Part shown: in pieces, positions 18,487-29,159 of the stretch
How the letters are laid out: each line of letters begins with the position of its first letter
How positions within the stretch are numbered: position 1 is the first letter of the stretch
Source: Candidatus Tayloriibacteriota bacterium
Lineage (GTDB): Bacteria; Patescibacteriota; Minisyncoccia; Phycocordibacterales; SIBU01
Assembly: GCA_009695005.1 (NCBI GenBank)
Contig: SIBU01000005.1
Span: 1 to 48,627, forward strand
DNA: 48,627 nucleotides
Direction of reading: 5' to 3'
Translations under genes and position numbers: made by a program
Notes under the pieces: generated by a model
Seen by the model: only the letters and a program-made list of their open reading frames with translations
Told to the model about the DNA's origin: nothing
The model's database searches: none

Positions 18487-21240
18487 TTATTTCTGATACT
18501 TCTTCATTATCTCCCCCTCCACCTCACTTCGATCTCGGCCAAATTTAAGATATGAAAGTTCTTTCAAGTTCGCAATGATGTCCTTGTTACCTGGTGGTGG
18601 TGCCATAGTTTCAATATTGAAAGGCTTCACAGGACTACCGTTGACCAAAAGTTTGAGATAGGCGTTGCGGTTGTCCAAATTGACAATGTCATGCTCGGTA
18701 AACACCGGCTCAAGCTGCTTCGCCAAAAATTCTGCATCCTCTGAACCGACTCGGAACACCGCAAGAGAACCAACGTTACCGAACACAGCATCGCGAATCT
18801 TTTCTTCAAGTTGCTTAATAAATTGGTGAGCAACATGAAGAGAAAGTTTGTACTTGCGTGCCTCCGAAAGAATCGTTGAGATTGAGTCGGTGGTAATGTT
18901 CTGGAACTCATCGATATAGAGATAAAATGCCGGTAAGTCCTTACCATAGGAATCAACACGAGAAAGAGCGGCCATCAAAATTTTACCGACAAGAATAAGC
19001 CCAATCAAGTTTGCGTTTATATCACCAAGCCTTCCCTTAGCCAAATTGACCAGGAGAATTTTCTTACTGTCCATAATCTCGCGAAAATTGAAACTGGATT
19101 GCTCCTGAGCAATAATGGGCCGCATGATATCGTTTGCCAAAAAGTTATCGAACTTTGAAACGATGTACGGCACAATATTTGCAAGCGACGCTTCCCCACC
19201 TGCCTTATCCGCCACCTCACGCCAAAACTGAACAACAATAGGGTTTTTACATTTCGAAAGTTTCATTTCTCGAAATGTTTTGTTGGCTAGCACTCTTGAA
19301 ACATCTAAAAGTGTATTTCCCGTAGTAGGATCTTCGATAGTCAAAAGAACCGCATTTCTAAAATACTGCTCAAACATCGGACCACCTGCGGTTTTCATAT
19401 CAAACAACTTATTGAAAATCGAAAGTAACTCATTTACCACAAACGTCTTCTGCTCTGGGAATCGGACGTCGTATTCGAGCATATTGAGCGCCATAGGGCG
19501 CGCGGTATAAGATGGATCAAAATAAATCAAATCCTCATATCTTTCAGGAGGGATGGAGGCCAAGATATCTTGAATGTCGGCTCCGTGCGGATCAATCATG
19601 CACACACCTTCACCGTTTTGAATATCCTGAACAATCATATTTTTAAGAAGTGTAGTCTTACCGGTTCCGGTCTGACCAATGACATAAAAGTGTCGAAGAC
19701 GATCTTCTTTATTCATAAACACCTTTGTCTCGGTTGTGCGATTACGATTTACGCCAAGAAGAACACCTTGCTGAGGTAAATCAATCGGCGCGGCTGCGCT
19801 TCCGGCCTTGGCACTTTTAAGTTGTGGGGAAGATTGAATACGACTAGATGGAAAATGCATCATGGTGGTTACTTCTTTTATATTCAAAGGTATAGCTTCA
19901 TCTTCTTCAAAAATTCTAAAAGAGTAATCGTGAAGCAAACGCTTAAATTTTCTACCCCCAAAAAATCTCTCGAATTTCAATTTATTGCCATGGGTATTCT
20001 CAAATTGGTTAAAAGCCGCCTCCAGATCACCCAAAATGGCCAGAGCAGAAGATTTGTCTTCTGCCGACGCAATCACCCTAATTGACACCAAAAGCATCGG
20101 GCTACTCACTTTATTTTTCACTTGCTCAATCGCCACATCATCTGTTTTTGAAGGCTCAGGATCATCTTTTTTCTTTTTAGTATCGGAATGACGCCCAGAC
20201 AAGGCGTCTTTAAAACCCTTTGCGAATTCTCCAAAAAAAGTCATTCGAATATCAGTTGCCCTCCTGACTGATACACCCTTCTGCAACTTCTTTAAAGCTT
20301 CCTGGTATTTTTCATGATACTTTTCCGGCGCAGTCCTGAAAACAAACTGGACCGCTGCACCTTGTCCATTTTTTTTTATTTTAGAAAAACTGTTAAGTAA
20401 AACATTTAACGGGTCGATTTCAAACTCATCGTAAACCTTAATCGGAAAAATACAGTTACGCGACGATTCGGCAAGAGAACCGACAGACACGCCAGTCTCA
20501 TTAAAAACATTGTAATCGTTTTTTGCCTCGCGGATTTTTGCATTATGAAAAATCGACAGTATTTGTTTTTCAAACAGTGGCCGTTTGGAATTCGGAACAG
20601 AAGCGTAAAAAATAAACTCCTCGCTACCGTTACTGTTGGCAATCTCAATTGAAAAAGATTGCTCGCTTGTGTCGGACTCGTGGGAAATACTGAGCATGCC
20701 TGCATAAAACTGTTCCATACCAGAAATAAGTTTTTTAAGCTCCTTCTCACCTTCCTCTTTGTTAATTTCGGGCAGAGTAATCTCATAAAGAGTGCTATTT
20801 AGAGCTTTGCCGAGCAGGTTTTTTTCATTTAGTCCTTTAACGGCAAAACCCGCCTTTATGTACTGAACCAAAAAACGATGAAAATCGTCCTCAAGATGGA
20901 AATCATTGATTTTTTGAATGATACTTAAGGTATTTTTTATCCCCTTTTGCTCGAGGATGCCAATCAGCTCCTCGATTTTTTTATCATGCGTTTCCGGAGA
21001 CAGGTCCAAAACAATAGCGTCCTGATGAAAATGTCCCATTTCAAGACTTGGAGAAATTACCTCCTTGGCAGGTATTGCAGAATACTCCTTAATAACTTCT
21101 TTTACTGCCTTGTCCTGACTGATTTCGTTACCTCTGGAAATCGCTTCCGCCTGATGACGGGAAACTTCTTGACGCAAAAAATTCAGCTCTTCTTCGGGTG
21201 ACGAAAAACTTTTTTTCTCTCGGCTAAATTGTTGCTCCAT
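18487..21240 (-). CDS. TraD/VirD4-like (type IV secretion coupling-type) AAA ATPase
   Basis: VIGQTGTGKTTLLKNM Walker A, GVCMIDPHGAD, FYLYIDEFQNITT Walker B, HVAHQFIKQL. Confidence 0.85.
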   Translation of the reverse strand: MEQQFSREKKSFSSPEEELNFLRQEVSRHQAEAISRGNEISQDKAVKEVIKEYSAIPAKEVISPSLEMGHFHQDAIVLDLSPETHDKKIEELIGILEQKGIKNTLSIIQKINDFHLEDDFHRFLVQYIKAGFAVKGLNEKNLLGKALNSTLYEITLPEINKEEGEKELKKLISGMEQFYAGMLSISHESDTSEQSFSIEIANSNGSEEFIFYASVPNSKRPLFEKQILSIFHNAKIREAKNDYNVFNETGVSVGSLAESSRNCIFPIKVYDEFEIDPLNVLLNSFSKIKKNGQGAAVQFVFRTAPEKYHEKYQEALKKLQKGVSVRRATDIRMTFFGEFAKGFKDALSGRHSDTKKKKDDPEPSKTDDVAIEQVKNKVSSPMLLVSIRVIASAEDKSSALAILGDLEAAFNQFENTHGNKLKFERFFGGRKFKRLLHDYSFRIFEEDEAIPLNIKEVTTMMHFPSSRIQSSPQLKSAKAGSAAAPIDLPQQGVLLGVNRNRTTETKVFMNKEDRLRHFYVIGQTGTGKTTLLKNMIVQDIQNGEGVCMIDPHGADIQDILASIPPERYEDLIYFDPSYTARPMALNMLEYDVRFPEQKTFVVNELLSIFNKLFDMKTAGGPMFEQYFRNAVLLTIEDPTTGNTLLDVSRVLANKTFREMKLSKCKNPIVVQFWREVADKAGGEASLANIVPYIVSKFDNFLANDIMRPIIAQEQSSFNFREIMDSKKILLVNLAKGRLGDINANLIGLILVGKILMAALSRVDSYGKDLPAFYLYIDEFQNITTDSISTILSEARKYKLSLHVAHQFIKQLEEKIRDAVFGNVGSLAVFRVGSEDAEFLAKQLEPVFTEHDIVNLDNRNAYLKLLVNGSPVKPFNIETMAPPPGNKDIIANLKELSYLKFGRDRSEVEGEIMKKYQK

Positions 21241-21306
21241 AATAAAAATTATACCCTATTACCGCTTTGGGTAACAGGGTTAATTTATAAATAAATTTGA
21301 AATACA

Positions 21307-22242
21307 TTACTTGCCTGGACGCCTCCCTTTTGATTCTGGTCTTGGCCCATTGTGATTGTCCCTTGATCCGCCCGGCCCTTTGGAGACTCCTCCGATTCCA
21401 AACGTAATAGTCTGAGATAGTTGAGGACCTGGAAAAATTTTTACTTTATGTACGACAGGGGCAGAATCAAAACCACCAACAACCTGACTGCTGTATCCAA
21501 TAGTTTGAGTTACAGCAGGTATTACCCTTATGCCTGGTTGCTGATTTGCTACCTCCACCTGAGGAACGGTGCTTTGATTAAAATTAGTAGCAGCTTGGAC
21601 AGAATAACCCGGTGTTTTCAATGCTTGAGATTCTGCTTGGGCTCGTTCCTCAAGCCATTTTCTAGCCTTTGCGGCATTTTCAAAATCTTTTTCAGTTGTT
21701 GGTTTCCACACACCAGCTTCTTCACCATACACAAACTTATTTGTACTAGCAGGCTGAGCCTCGGCTTGAAAAATCGGAACTTTATTCACTTGAGTCCCTG
21801 ATGGCACTTTATCACCAACCTTATAAATAGGTACACCTCCTGAACTATTTTTTGAGTGCGCCTTAACATCTTCCGCATGAAGCTCCTCACCTCCAATCAA
21901 ACCCAGAGTTGCAAGTCCTAAAACTGCCCACCTTCTAAATCTTGTTAGAAGAGTTTTATTTATCCTTTTACTTTCGAAAGATCCACTTTGCAAATCATTC
22001 TGCAGTGGTATAAATTCTTTCTCTGGTGGATAAAGAGGTACAAAACCTTTTTCCTTCAAATTTTTACGAACATTTCCAAGCAAAAGATCATCAACCTCTG
22101 ACTGGCCGACTAAACCTGACTCAGACTCCGCCTCAACCTCCTTTATTTGATTTAACGGTAAAACCTCTAATGGGATTTTCACTTCCTCAATCACTTCTCG
22201 AGCACCTGAATCAAAAGGTGAGACTTCCGATGAATTTTTCAT
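21307..22242 (-). CDS. Hypothetical protein with one internal TM segment
   Basis: 311-aa ORF; RFRRWAVLGLATLGLIGG; extended P/G/Q-rich C-terminus. Confidence 0.65.
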   Translation of the reverse strand: MKNSSEVSPFDSGAREVIEEVKIPLEVLPLNQIKEVEAESESGLVGQSEVDDLLLGNVRKNLKEKGFVPLYPPEKEFIPLQNDLQSGSFESKRINKTLLTRFRRWAVLGLATLGLIGGEELHAEDVKAHSKNSSGGVPIYKVGDKVPSGTQVNKVPIFQAEAQPASTNKFVYGEEAGVWKPTTEKDFENAAKARKWLEERAQAESQALKTPGYSVQAATNFNQSTVPQVEVANQQPGIRVIPAVTQTIGYSSQVVGGFDSAPVVHKVKIFPGPQLSQTITFGIGGVSKGPGGSRDNHNGPRPESKGRRPGK

Positions 22243-22284
22243 ATTACTAATATGATTATGAATATAGCATTAGAATATCACTAT

Positions 22285-22364
22285 TTGGTCAAAACTTCAG
22301 CCCCTCCTTCGGTTATGAGGATGGTTTTCTTGAAATGAGCGTTAGTTTAGCGTCTGCTTTGCGG
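22285..22364 (-). pseudogene. Degenerate remnant of the map 3' end
   Basis: About 80 nt near-identical to 25044-25124 (first ~46 nt identical), encodes ..AHFKKTILITEGGAEVLTK*, frameshifted upstream. Confidence 0.85.
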
Positions 22365-22421
22365 CATAAGTAGTCATTTACGATTAAAAGAACCCTCCTC
22401 TCGTCGCACAAAAAAAGAAAA

Positions 22422-22748
22422 TTATTTCGAGGATAGTGACAACCTTACCTTAGCTAAATTATACTTCTCATCAAAATTTTTACGCATCTCATCAAGTTTT
22501 TTCCACTCCCGCACCGTTTCCTCAAGAGACTGTTTGTAGTGAGCCAAAATATTATTCGTGACATCAAGATAAGCTTCCGCTATCGCAACATGGACCGCCC
22601 CAACTTCAGATTTTGAAAGCGGAGTTTGCCTGATATCAGCAATCAAGTCATCAATATTATTCCAATCAGCCACATCGCCCTCAACTTTATTTTTTGACTC
22701 TTTTTTACCAACAGGACTTATCGTCTTTATGTGATTATTTCTCTTCAT
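22422..22748 (-). CDS. Hypothetical small helical protein
   Basis: Start re-assigned to ATG 22748 (MKRNNHIKTISPVG), abutting the upstream gene stop. Confidence 0.6.
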   Translation of the reverse strand: MKRNNHIKTISPVGKKESKNKVEGDVADWNNIDDLIADIRQTPLSKSEVGAVHVAIAEAYLDVTNNILAHYKQSLEETVREWKKLDEMRKNFDEKYNLAKVRLSLSSK

Positions 22749-22749
22749 A

Positions 22750-25029
22750 TTATTTCTCTTGAACAATCGCCCTTTTCTGCTCCCCGACAAGAGCCTCCAA
22801 ATGAATCGCCTTCTGACGGGATTCTTGAGCTTGTTTTTTACCACTAATAGTTAATATATCAAATTTTACTTTGCTAATAACCCCTAACTCTTTCTCGAGT
22901 TTCATGACTATTAAACCCCTAACCTCCTCTCGCGATTTTGAACCCAATTTCTCCTTGGCAGTCAGCTTATCTAAGGCCTTCTGTAGGGTGCCAAATCGTC
23001 CTGAAGATAGCGCCATTGAGTGGCTAATGGCCTTTTCTACATCTCGTTCTATCCCACTATCCAGAGCCGTATCCAACCATTGTTTTAAAACACCTAAATC
23101 AACCGTCCCAGGCTCATCAAGATAATCTACACCTTTATCTAAACTTGCCTGAACAGCCCGCTCAAAAAGAGTGTGTGCCTCATCAATTTTTTCAGTATTC
23201 TCTGAACCACTTTTCACAGCAACAGTAATCTTTTCTCTAACCTTTGCACGAGCCAAACCGACGAGTTTTGCTTTCAATTCACTGTCTGCAAAAAGTTCAA
23301 TTTTCCCAGCATCTAATTTTCTACAAACTTCCACTCTTCTTGCCTCAAATTCCGCCATCTTCAGATTAGTGTTTTCAAAATTTTTAATTTCTTCAGCAAT
23401 CTGGATCTCAATCAGATTCAATCCAGTCCTAAGTTCCTTAGACGAAAGACCCTGACCAAAGGTGCTGATAAGCTCCAACCCACTCGAACGTGCCATTGTT
23501 TCTCTAACTTCTGAACGAATTCTTGCCTTTTCCGCGCTTGCCTCAGAACCGAAAAGAGCCGCGACGGAGTGCGTCCACCCAGCCCCAGTCCAAAAATCAT
23601 TTGTATCCAAAGCAACCTGAAAATTTCTTTGCCTTGCTCTAAGACATTGAACTGCCTGGTCATGTGCCTCTTGAGTTAGACAAGCCTTAAGAGCCGCTAC
23701 TTGGCTTTCCAATAAAGCAACCGAGTCTGAAAGTTCCTTGTTGGTTTTTAACTTCTCGCCGAGAACCCGTAGTGCTTCTGGATTATTATGTGCTTGTCGT
23801 TCTATATGCTCGCGTACAGCCTTCTTCCCTTCCCCATCAAGAGAAAGGCCTATATCCTTCGTAATGGCTTCCGCATACAAAGCGTGTACGCTATTCGCCA
23901 CAGCGTCTTTGGTCGCAAATACCTCAAACAATTTACGGACTGCTTCTTTGTCCTCCATATCTACATTTTTGCCAAACTTTTCCGACTCGATGATAAACGA
24001 ATCAAATCCTGGCACATCCATCGCCTTTCCAATATCAAAACCTGCCGGGTCTTCTAGGACAGCTTGGACAATTTCAACACTTGGTGAACTTATTATCTGA
24101 ATCGGCTGCTCGGTAGCTACTTTAGAAGCTTCAGGACGAGGAGGCGCATCAGGAGCAGGAGTTGATTTAGAATCAACTTTTGTTAGATACTCAACATAAA
24201 CCGAATGATTTTCCCTCATGCCAGGATCAACAGGATAAATTGGGTCATCCTCAAATCTCGCGGCTACTTTGCCATCACCGTCTTCCCAAAACGCAATAAT
24301 TTTCTTAGGACTTTTCCAAACAGGTAAACCTCCATTCTCAAGCACCATCACCTCATCCCCAACATTCAACCCCCTTCTCCTTTCCAGAGAAATTTCAGTT
24401 TTATTTTTTTCCTCTTCATTGGCTGGTTTAAGTACGGTTTCTTCGGAAGCCTTGATGGACATCAGGTATTCGATATACCCCTCAAATATTGTTACAGCTT
24501 TCAAATTAGCAATTCGCTCATCAATTTTCTTTAGGCTGTTTACAAAACTTTGTATTAAAATTGCCTTTTGGCCAGACTTCAATTTGCCGAAGTCGTCATT
24601 ATCAATATAAGCCAAATTCTTCTGAAGAGTATCCGCAACATCTTTACCTGGGTGCTTGCCAGATTCAAATGAAACCTCACTTAACTTCGAAATCTTAACA
24701 ATTAACTCCTGCATAGTTTCTGTCTCAGTAAGCTCGAGAGTCTCTGCATTATCAGTATTCCTATCAATCTTGCTTTCCATTAAAGTTCCAACTCCTTGAT
24801 TAAGTTGAAGTGCTTCTTCAAGACGTTTTATATCCGGTAAACCGGCAATTTTTGCATCAATGACTTCATCTACACTCAAATTATTAGGCAATTTTAATCC
24901 TTCAGCTGATGTGGGAACCTGGAGGTTAGGGTTTTCACCAACAATTTCCAACCTCTTCTCACGAAAAGCATCACTGACTTCATTTACACTTGGATTATTA
25001 TCAACTTTTTCAGAACTTTCCATGTGCAT
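22750..25029 (-). CDS. Large helical/coiled-coil hypothetical protein
   Basis: 759-aa uninterrupted ORF, highly charged. Confidence 0.75.
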   Translation of the reverse strand: MHMESSEKVDNNPSVNEVSDAFREKRLEIVGENPNLQVPTSAEGLKLPNNLSVDEVIDAKIAGLPDIKRLEEALQLNQGVGTLMESKIDRNTDNAETLELTETETMQELIVKISKLSEVSFESGKHPGKDVADTLQKNLAYIDNDDFGKLKSGQKAILIQSFVNSLKKIDERIANLKAVTIFEGYIEYLMSIKASEETVLKPANEEEKNKTEISLERRRGLNVGDEVMVLENGGLPVWKSPKKIIAFWEDGDGKVAARFEDDPIYPVDPGMRENHSVYVEYLTKVDSKSTPAPDAPPRPEASKVATEQPIQIISSPSVEIVQAVLEDPAGFDIGKAMDVPGFDSFIIESEKFGKNVDMEDKEAVRKLFEVFATKDAVANSVHALYAEAITKDIGLSLDGEGKKAVREHIERQAHNNPEALRVLGEKLKTNKELSDSVALLESQVAALKACLTQEAHDQAVQCLRARQRNFQVALDTNDFWTGAGWTHSVAALFGSEASAEKARIRSEVRETMARSSGLELISTFGQGLSSKELRTGLNLIEIQIAEEIKNFENTNLKMAEFEARRVEVCRKLDAGKIELFADSELKAKLVGLARAKVREKITVAVKSGSENTEKIDEAHTLFERAVQASLDKGVDYLDEPGTVDLGVLKQWLDTALDSGIERDVEKAISHSMALSSGRFGTLQKALDKLTAKEKLGSKSREEVRGLIVMKLEKELGVISKVKFDILTISGKKQAQESRQKAIHLEALVGEQKRAIVQEK

Positions 25030-25036
25030 AATGTTA

Positions 25037-25810
25037 TCACAACTTGGTCAAAACTTCAGCCCCTCCTTCGGTTATGAGGATGGTTTTCTCGAAATGGGCG
25101 CTACGTTTAGCATCTGCTGTGCGGTAGGTATAACCATCCGCGTCCAAAATAACGTTTTTTGTGCCCTCATTTACCATAGGCTCTATAGCAATCACCATAC
25201 CAGGCTTTAGAACTGGGCCTTGATTCTTTTTGCCATAATTCGGAACGTAAGGATCTTCATGGACCTTGTATCCAACGCCGTGACCAGCAAGCTCTTCAAC
25301 AATACCAAAACTGTGAGGTCTAATATAAGATTCTATAGCGTAACTAATATCCCCCACCTTACCCCCACCTCGAGCAGCCTTAATACCGACATCAAGAGCT
25401 TCCATGGTAACTTTTAAAAGTTTAACCGCAATCTCATCAACTTTTCCGACAGCCACAGTGGTTGCCATATCGGTGTATAAACCATTATGAATAAGCCCCA
25501 TATCTAAAGATACGATGTCACCTTCCTTCAAAACCTTTTCGCTTTCGTTTGGAATGCCATGCACAACTTCGTCATTTACAGAAACACAAAGAGACGCCGG
25601 ATAAGGACGCAGTGCGCCATAAGGTTTGTAGTTAAAAAAAGCAGATTTGTCTCCTCCCGCAGCGACAAGCTTTTCTGCTAAGGAATTGAGTTCGGCTGCG
25701 GTTCGCCCTGGGCGAACCGCAGCTTCTAGTTCGCGCAAAATTTTTGCCAGCCTCTTTCCCCCCTCCCTTAAAATTTTTATTTCCGATTCTGTTTTGATAG
25801 TAATATTCAT
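25037..25810 (-). CDS. map: Methionine aminopeptidase type I
   Basis: SVNDEVVHGIP, SLDMGLIHNGLYTDMATTVAVG, ELAGHGVGYKVHEDPYVPN, PGMVIAIEPMVNEG. Confidence 0.96.
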   Translation of the reverse strand: MNITIKTESEIKILREGGKRLAKILRELEAAVRPGRTAAELNSLAEKLVAAGGDKSAFFNYKPYGALRPYPASLCVSVNDEVVHGIPNESEKVLKEGDIVSLDMGLIHNGLYTDMATTVAVGKVDEIAVKLLKVTMEALDVGIKAARGGGKVGDISYAIESYIRPHSFGIVEELAGHGVGYKVHEDPYVPNYGKKNQGPVLKPGMVIAIEPMVNEGTKNVILDADGYTYRTADAKRSAHFEKTILITEGGAEVLTKL

Positions 25811-25942
25811 AAAATTGAAAACCAAAATCCTAAAAAACGATACTAAAGTTACAATACCAGAACCTCAAACAAATGCCAATCGTTTGTAATTTCTAATTTA
25901 TAACTCGTGATTTTTTTGGGTTTAGTGCTTGAATTTTGAGAT

Positions 25943-26632
25943 TTATCCTTTTATCACTGTTCCTTTAAACGGCGTACCTTCAATATAGTTTTTTAAATTA
26001 TCTATAGGTTTACCGTTCATCAAAGCAACTTCCAACCCAAGTTCTTGCGCTAATTTTGCAGCTATAGGATCAAACGGGGCATTAAGTCCCGGCTCCCATT
26101 TTTCCGGAATTATCTTTCTAAAATCACTCCATGATATTTTTTCAATTTTTTTGGCATCGGGATTATTTTTAGGATCCTTGTCATAAACGAAATCAATATT
26201 GGACAAATTTATAACCTGTTTAGCCCCAACTTCTTTGGCAAACAATACCGCAACATAATCCGTACTATGCCCAGGAGCTTGTGCACCGCCAACTACCAAT
26301 GGTTTAGTAGTCTTGGAAATATCCTTTGGATCAGTTACCACTTCTGGATGCGCAAGAGAGCCGAAAATAATACGGATAAACTCGGCATTCAAACGCAAGG
26401 AATAAATTCCCACCCAATCTAACTCGTCTGATGAAAGATTGGCAATTTCCTTACCTGCTGATTGGTAACGGCGCGCTGTCCTACCTCCTCCCGCAACCAA
26501 AATAAACTCTTTACCTTCCTTTATTTTAGATTCTAAAAAAACTTTTAAACAGGAAACAAAGTTAACATCCACAACGTCTGGAACAATCAGAGACCCACCA
26601 AGAGATATGACAATTTTTTGGTTACTAGCCAT
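25943..26632 (-). CDS. pyrH: UMP kinase (archaeal-type amino acid kinase fold)
   Basis: KIVISLGGSLIVPD, LVAGGGRTARRYQ, PGHSTDYVAVLFA, NLSNIDFVYDKDPK. Confidence 0.85.
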   Translation of the reverse strand: MASNQKIVISLGGSLIVPDVVDVNFVSCLKVFLESKIKEGKEFILVAGGGRTARRYQSAGKEIANLSSDELDWVGIYSLRLNAEFIRIIFGSLAHPEVVTDPKDISKTTKPLVVGGAQAPGHSTDYVAVLFAKEVGAKQVINLSNIDFVYDKDPKNNPDAKKIEKISWSDFRKIIPEKWEPGLNAPFDPIAAKLAQELGLEVALMNGKPIDNLKNYIEGTPFKGTVIKG

Positions 26633-27200
26633 TGTGTTCTGAAAGTTTTTTCAAAACTTCCTCGTGTATTTTTTCGGGAGTGCTCATTCCATCGATACCG
26701 ATCACCTTATTTATACTTTTAAAGAAATTGATGGCCTGTTCAGTGTAAGTACGATATTCATTCAAACGAACTTTTATTTTAGCTTCGTCATTGCTATCCA
26801 TTCGTCCGCGCAAAAGTTGACGCTTTATAACTTCTTCATCACTTACTACCAATTCGAAAACTATGTAATCGCGTTCAAGCCATTTGGCCACCTCATCAAA
26901 AAGTCTCGCCTCCGGCTCCTTCCTACCAATCCCCTCGCACACCAACCCCTTTGAAGGTTCTAGATTTAAAAATGCATTCTCAAAAAGATAAGATGCATAC
27001 CAATGAGGCATAAGAATTCCCTGATCATATTCACTGCGCACCCGCTCACCTAATGCATCTTTTCTGGCACGAAGTTTTCGAAATTCATCACCTGTGGAAA
27101 AAACCTCGAATCCAAGCTTTTTCGACAAAAGTTCGCTCTGTGTGCCCTTGCCCGAACCAGTCTTCCCCATCATTAAAATAGTGTTGACATTTGATTTCAT
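26625..27200 (-). CDS. adk: Adenylate kinase
   Basis: ILMMGKTGSGKGTQSELLSKKLG, FSTGDEFR, secY-adk order. Confidence 0.85.
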   Translation of the reverse strand: MKSNVNTILMMGKTGSGKGTQSELLSKKLGFEVFSTGDEFRKLRARKDALGERVRSEYDQGILMPHWYASYLFENAFLNLEPSKGLVCEGIGRKEPEARLFDEVAKWLERDYIVFELVVSDEEVIKRQLLRGRMDSNDEAKIKVRLNEYRTYTEQAINFFKSINKVIGIDGMSTPEKIHEEVLKKLSEHNG

Positions 27201-27298
27201 GACAAATTTATAGCACAAATACTTATCTTTTACTAATAGTAAAAAACATCCGGAATAATTATTTTCTGGATGTTCTCTATTCCAAACCCTAAACTCTT

Positions 27299-28588
27299 CT
27301 AGTATTCCCTCATTGAAAGCTGAGCATCCACCTTTTTAACCAAATCAAGCACCACAGAAACAACGATAAGAAGTGCAGTACCTCCGATAGCTAAAGATTG
27401 GTCCTGAGTGAAACCTTGAACAATAAACGGCAATACTGCAATAAATCCCAGAAACAACGCGCCGACAAGCGTGATACGAGTCAAAACTTTTGAAATATAA
27501 TTAGAAGTTGCCTGCCCTGGTCTGACACCCGGAATAAAAGCTCCGCTCTTCTGCAAATTTGTAGCGATTGAATCAGGATCAAAAGTAACCGCGGTGTAAA
27601 AGTATGTAAACAAAAATACCAGAAGGAAATAGCTTACTGAATGGAACCAACCATTTGCAAGAAGACCGAGCATAAAGGAAGAGAAATCCTTAACAAAAGA
27701 AATTGACACGTTAGATGACAGGAAGGTGAAAATCAATTGCGGGAAAAGCAAGATTGAAAGTGCAAAGATAATAGGAATAACTCCAGCCTGATTTACGCGA
27801 AGTGGAAGGTACGTTGAAACCCCTCCGTACACTTTATTACCCCTGACACGTTTGGCATAAGTTACGGGAATCGGTCTCTCGGCTTCAGTCACCAACACCA
27901 CGCCAAACACCACCACAAAAGCCACGATGATAAAGCCGATAGTCGTCGGTAAAACACTTGGATCAAAAGATGGGTAAATATATTTATATATAAATTGACT
28001 AATCTCCGTTGGAATACGAGAAACGATACCGGCAAAAATGATCATTGATAAACCATTACCAACACCAAATTCTGTCATAAGTTCACCTAGCCACATCAAA
28101 AGCACAGAACCTCCAGTAATAACTGTGATATTTACGATTCTTCCGAAAAAAGTAATATCTCCCAAAATCCCCTGCTTTTCCAAAAGCAAAAGAAACCCAA
28201 ATGACTGAAGAAGCGCTAAAGGAATTGTAATAATGCGAGAATATTGTGCAAATCTAAGTCTGCCAGCTTCACCCTCTTCATGGTAAAGAGCCTTTAACTT
28301 TGGCGACATCATGGTGGCCAACTGCATAATAATTGAACCCGTAATATAAGGACCAACTCCTAGCATAACAATCGAAAGATTTCCCAACCCTCCACCGGAA
28401 AAAACATCCAAAAGACCAAGAAATTGTTGACTGGCAAGTAGAGCGTGCAACCTTATAGCATCTACTCCAGGAATCGGAATCGAGGCCAACAAACGGAATA
28501 TCACCAAAAGCAGGAGCATAAAAATCACCTTCTTTCTTAGAAGTTTATCTTGAAATACTAATTTGGTTTTAGTGAGAAAATCTTGCAT
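27299..28588 (-). CDS. secY: Protein translocase subunit SecY
   Basis: LLLVIFRLLASIPIPGVD, GVGPYITGSIIMQL, GVGNGLSMIIFAGI. Confidence 0.97.
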   Translation of the reverse strand: MQDFLTKTKLVFQDKLLRKKVIFMLLLLVIFRLLASIPIPGVDAIRLHALLASQQFLGLLDVFSGGGLGNLSIVMLGVGPYITGSIIMQLATMMSPKLKALYHEEGEAGRLRFAQYSRIITIPLALLQSFGFLLLLEKQGILGDITFFGRIVNITVITGGSVLLMWLGELMTEFGVGNGLSMIIFAGIVSRIPTEISQFIYKYIYPSFDPSVLPTTIGFIIVAFVVVFGVVLVTEAERPIPVTYAKRVRGNKVYGGVSTYLPLRVNQAGVIPIIFALSILLFPQLIFTFLSSNVSISFVKDFSSFMLGLLANGWFHSVSYFLLVFLFTYFYTAVTFDPDSIATNLQKSGAFIPGVRPGQATSNYISKVLTRITLVGALFLGFIAVLPFIVQGFTQDQSLAIGGTALLIVVSVVLDLVKKVDAQLSMREY

Positions 28589-28682
28589 GTCGGGTAAAAT
28601 CAAAAATTAAAATCGAAATCTGAAACAATATCTATTTTCTAATTTTTAAAATTCTAAACATTTCGGGATTTGGAATTCTTTT

Positions 28683-29150
28683 TTATTTCGTACTCAGAGC
28701 TTCTGACTTACCTTCAATGGTCCCTCCGGCCTTTTCAATCTTTGCCTTTGCTGTGGCGGATACGGAACATTTTGAAATTATAAGCTTCTTGGTAATTTCA
28801 CCGGTTGCGAGAATTTTTACAAAAAATTTTCCTCCGGTATTACCTTGAACTAAACCTTTCTCAACAAGAATTTCCGGACTGACAGTATCCCCTGCTGAAA
28901 AGTGCTTTTCAAGCATATCCACATTAACAGGAGAAGCCTTGATCTGGAAAGAACGAAAACTGTTTTTGCCGCGTCCGCGAAGTTTCGGGATACGCTTAAT
29001 CATGTCGCGAATTTCTGGACGAATTTTATGACCAGCGCGAGCTGTTTGACCCTTGCCTCCACGTCCGGAAGTTTTACCGCGAGTACCGCCGCGTCCAACT
29101 TGGACACTTTTCTTATTAGGATGAACTCTTTGTAAGTTGTTGATTTGCAT
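28683..29150 (-). CDS. rplO: 50S ribosomal protein uL15
   Basis: KKSVQVGRGGTRGKTSGRGGKGQTARAGHKIRPEIRD. Confidence 0.95.
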   Translation of the reverse strand: MQINNLQRVHPNKKSVQVGRGGTRGKTSGRGGKGQTARAGHKIRPEIRDMIKRIPKLRGRGKNSFRSFQIKASPVNVDMLEKHFSAGDTVSPEILVEKGLVQGNTGGKFFVKILATGEITKKLIISKCSVSATAKAKIEKAGGTIEGKSEALSTK

Positions 29151-29159
29151 AGTGGTAAA

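Noticed and set aside
27270-27300. aaaccctaaactcttctagtat next to secY looked like another copy of the rplT/rplE leader.
   Set aside because: The ctagtat is the secY stop region and motif order does not match.
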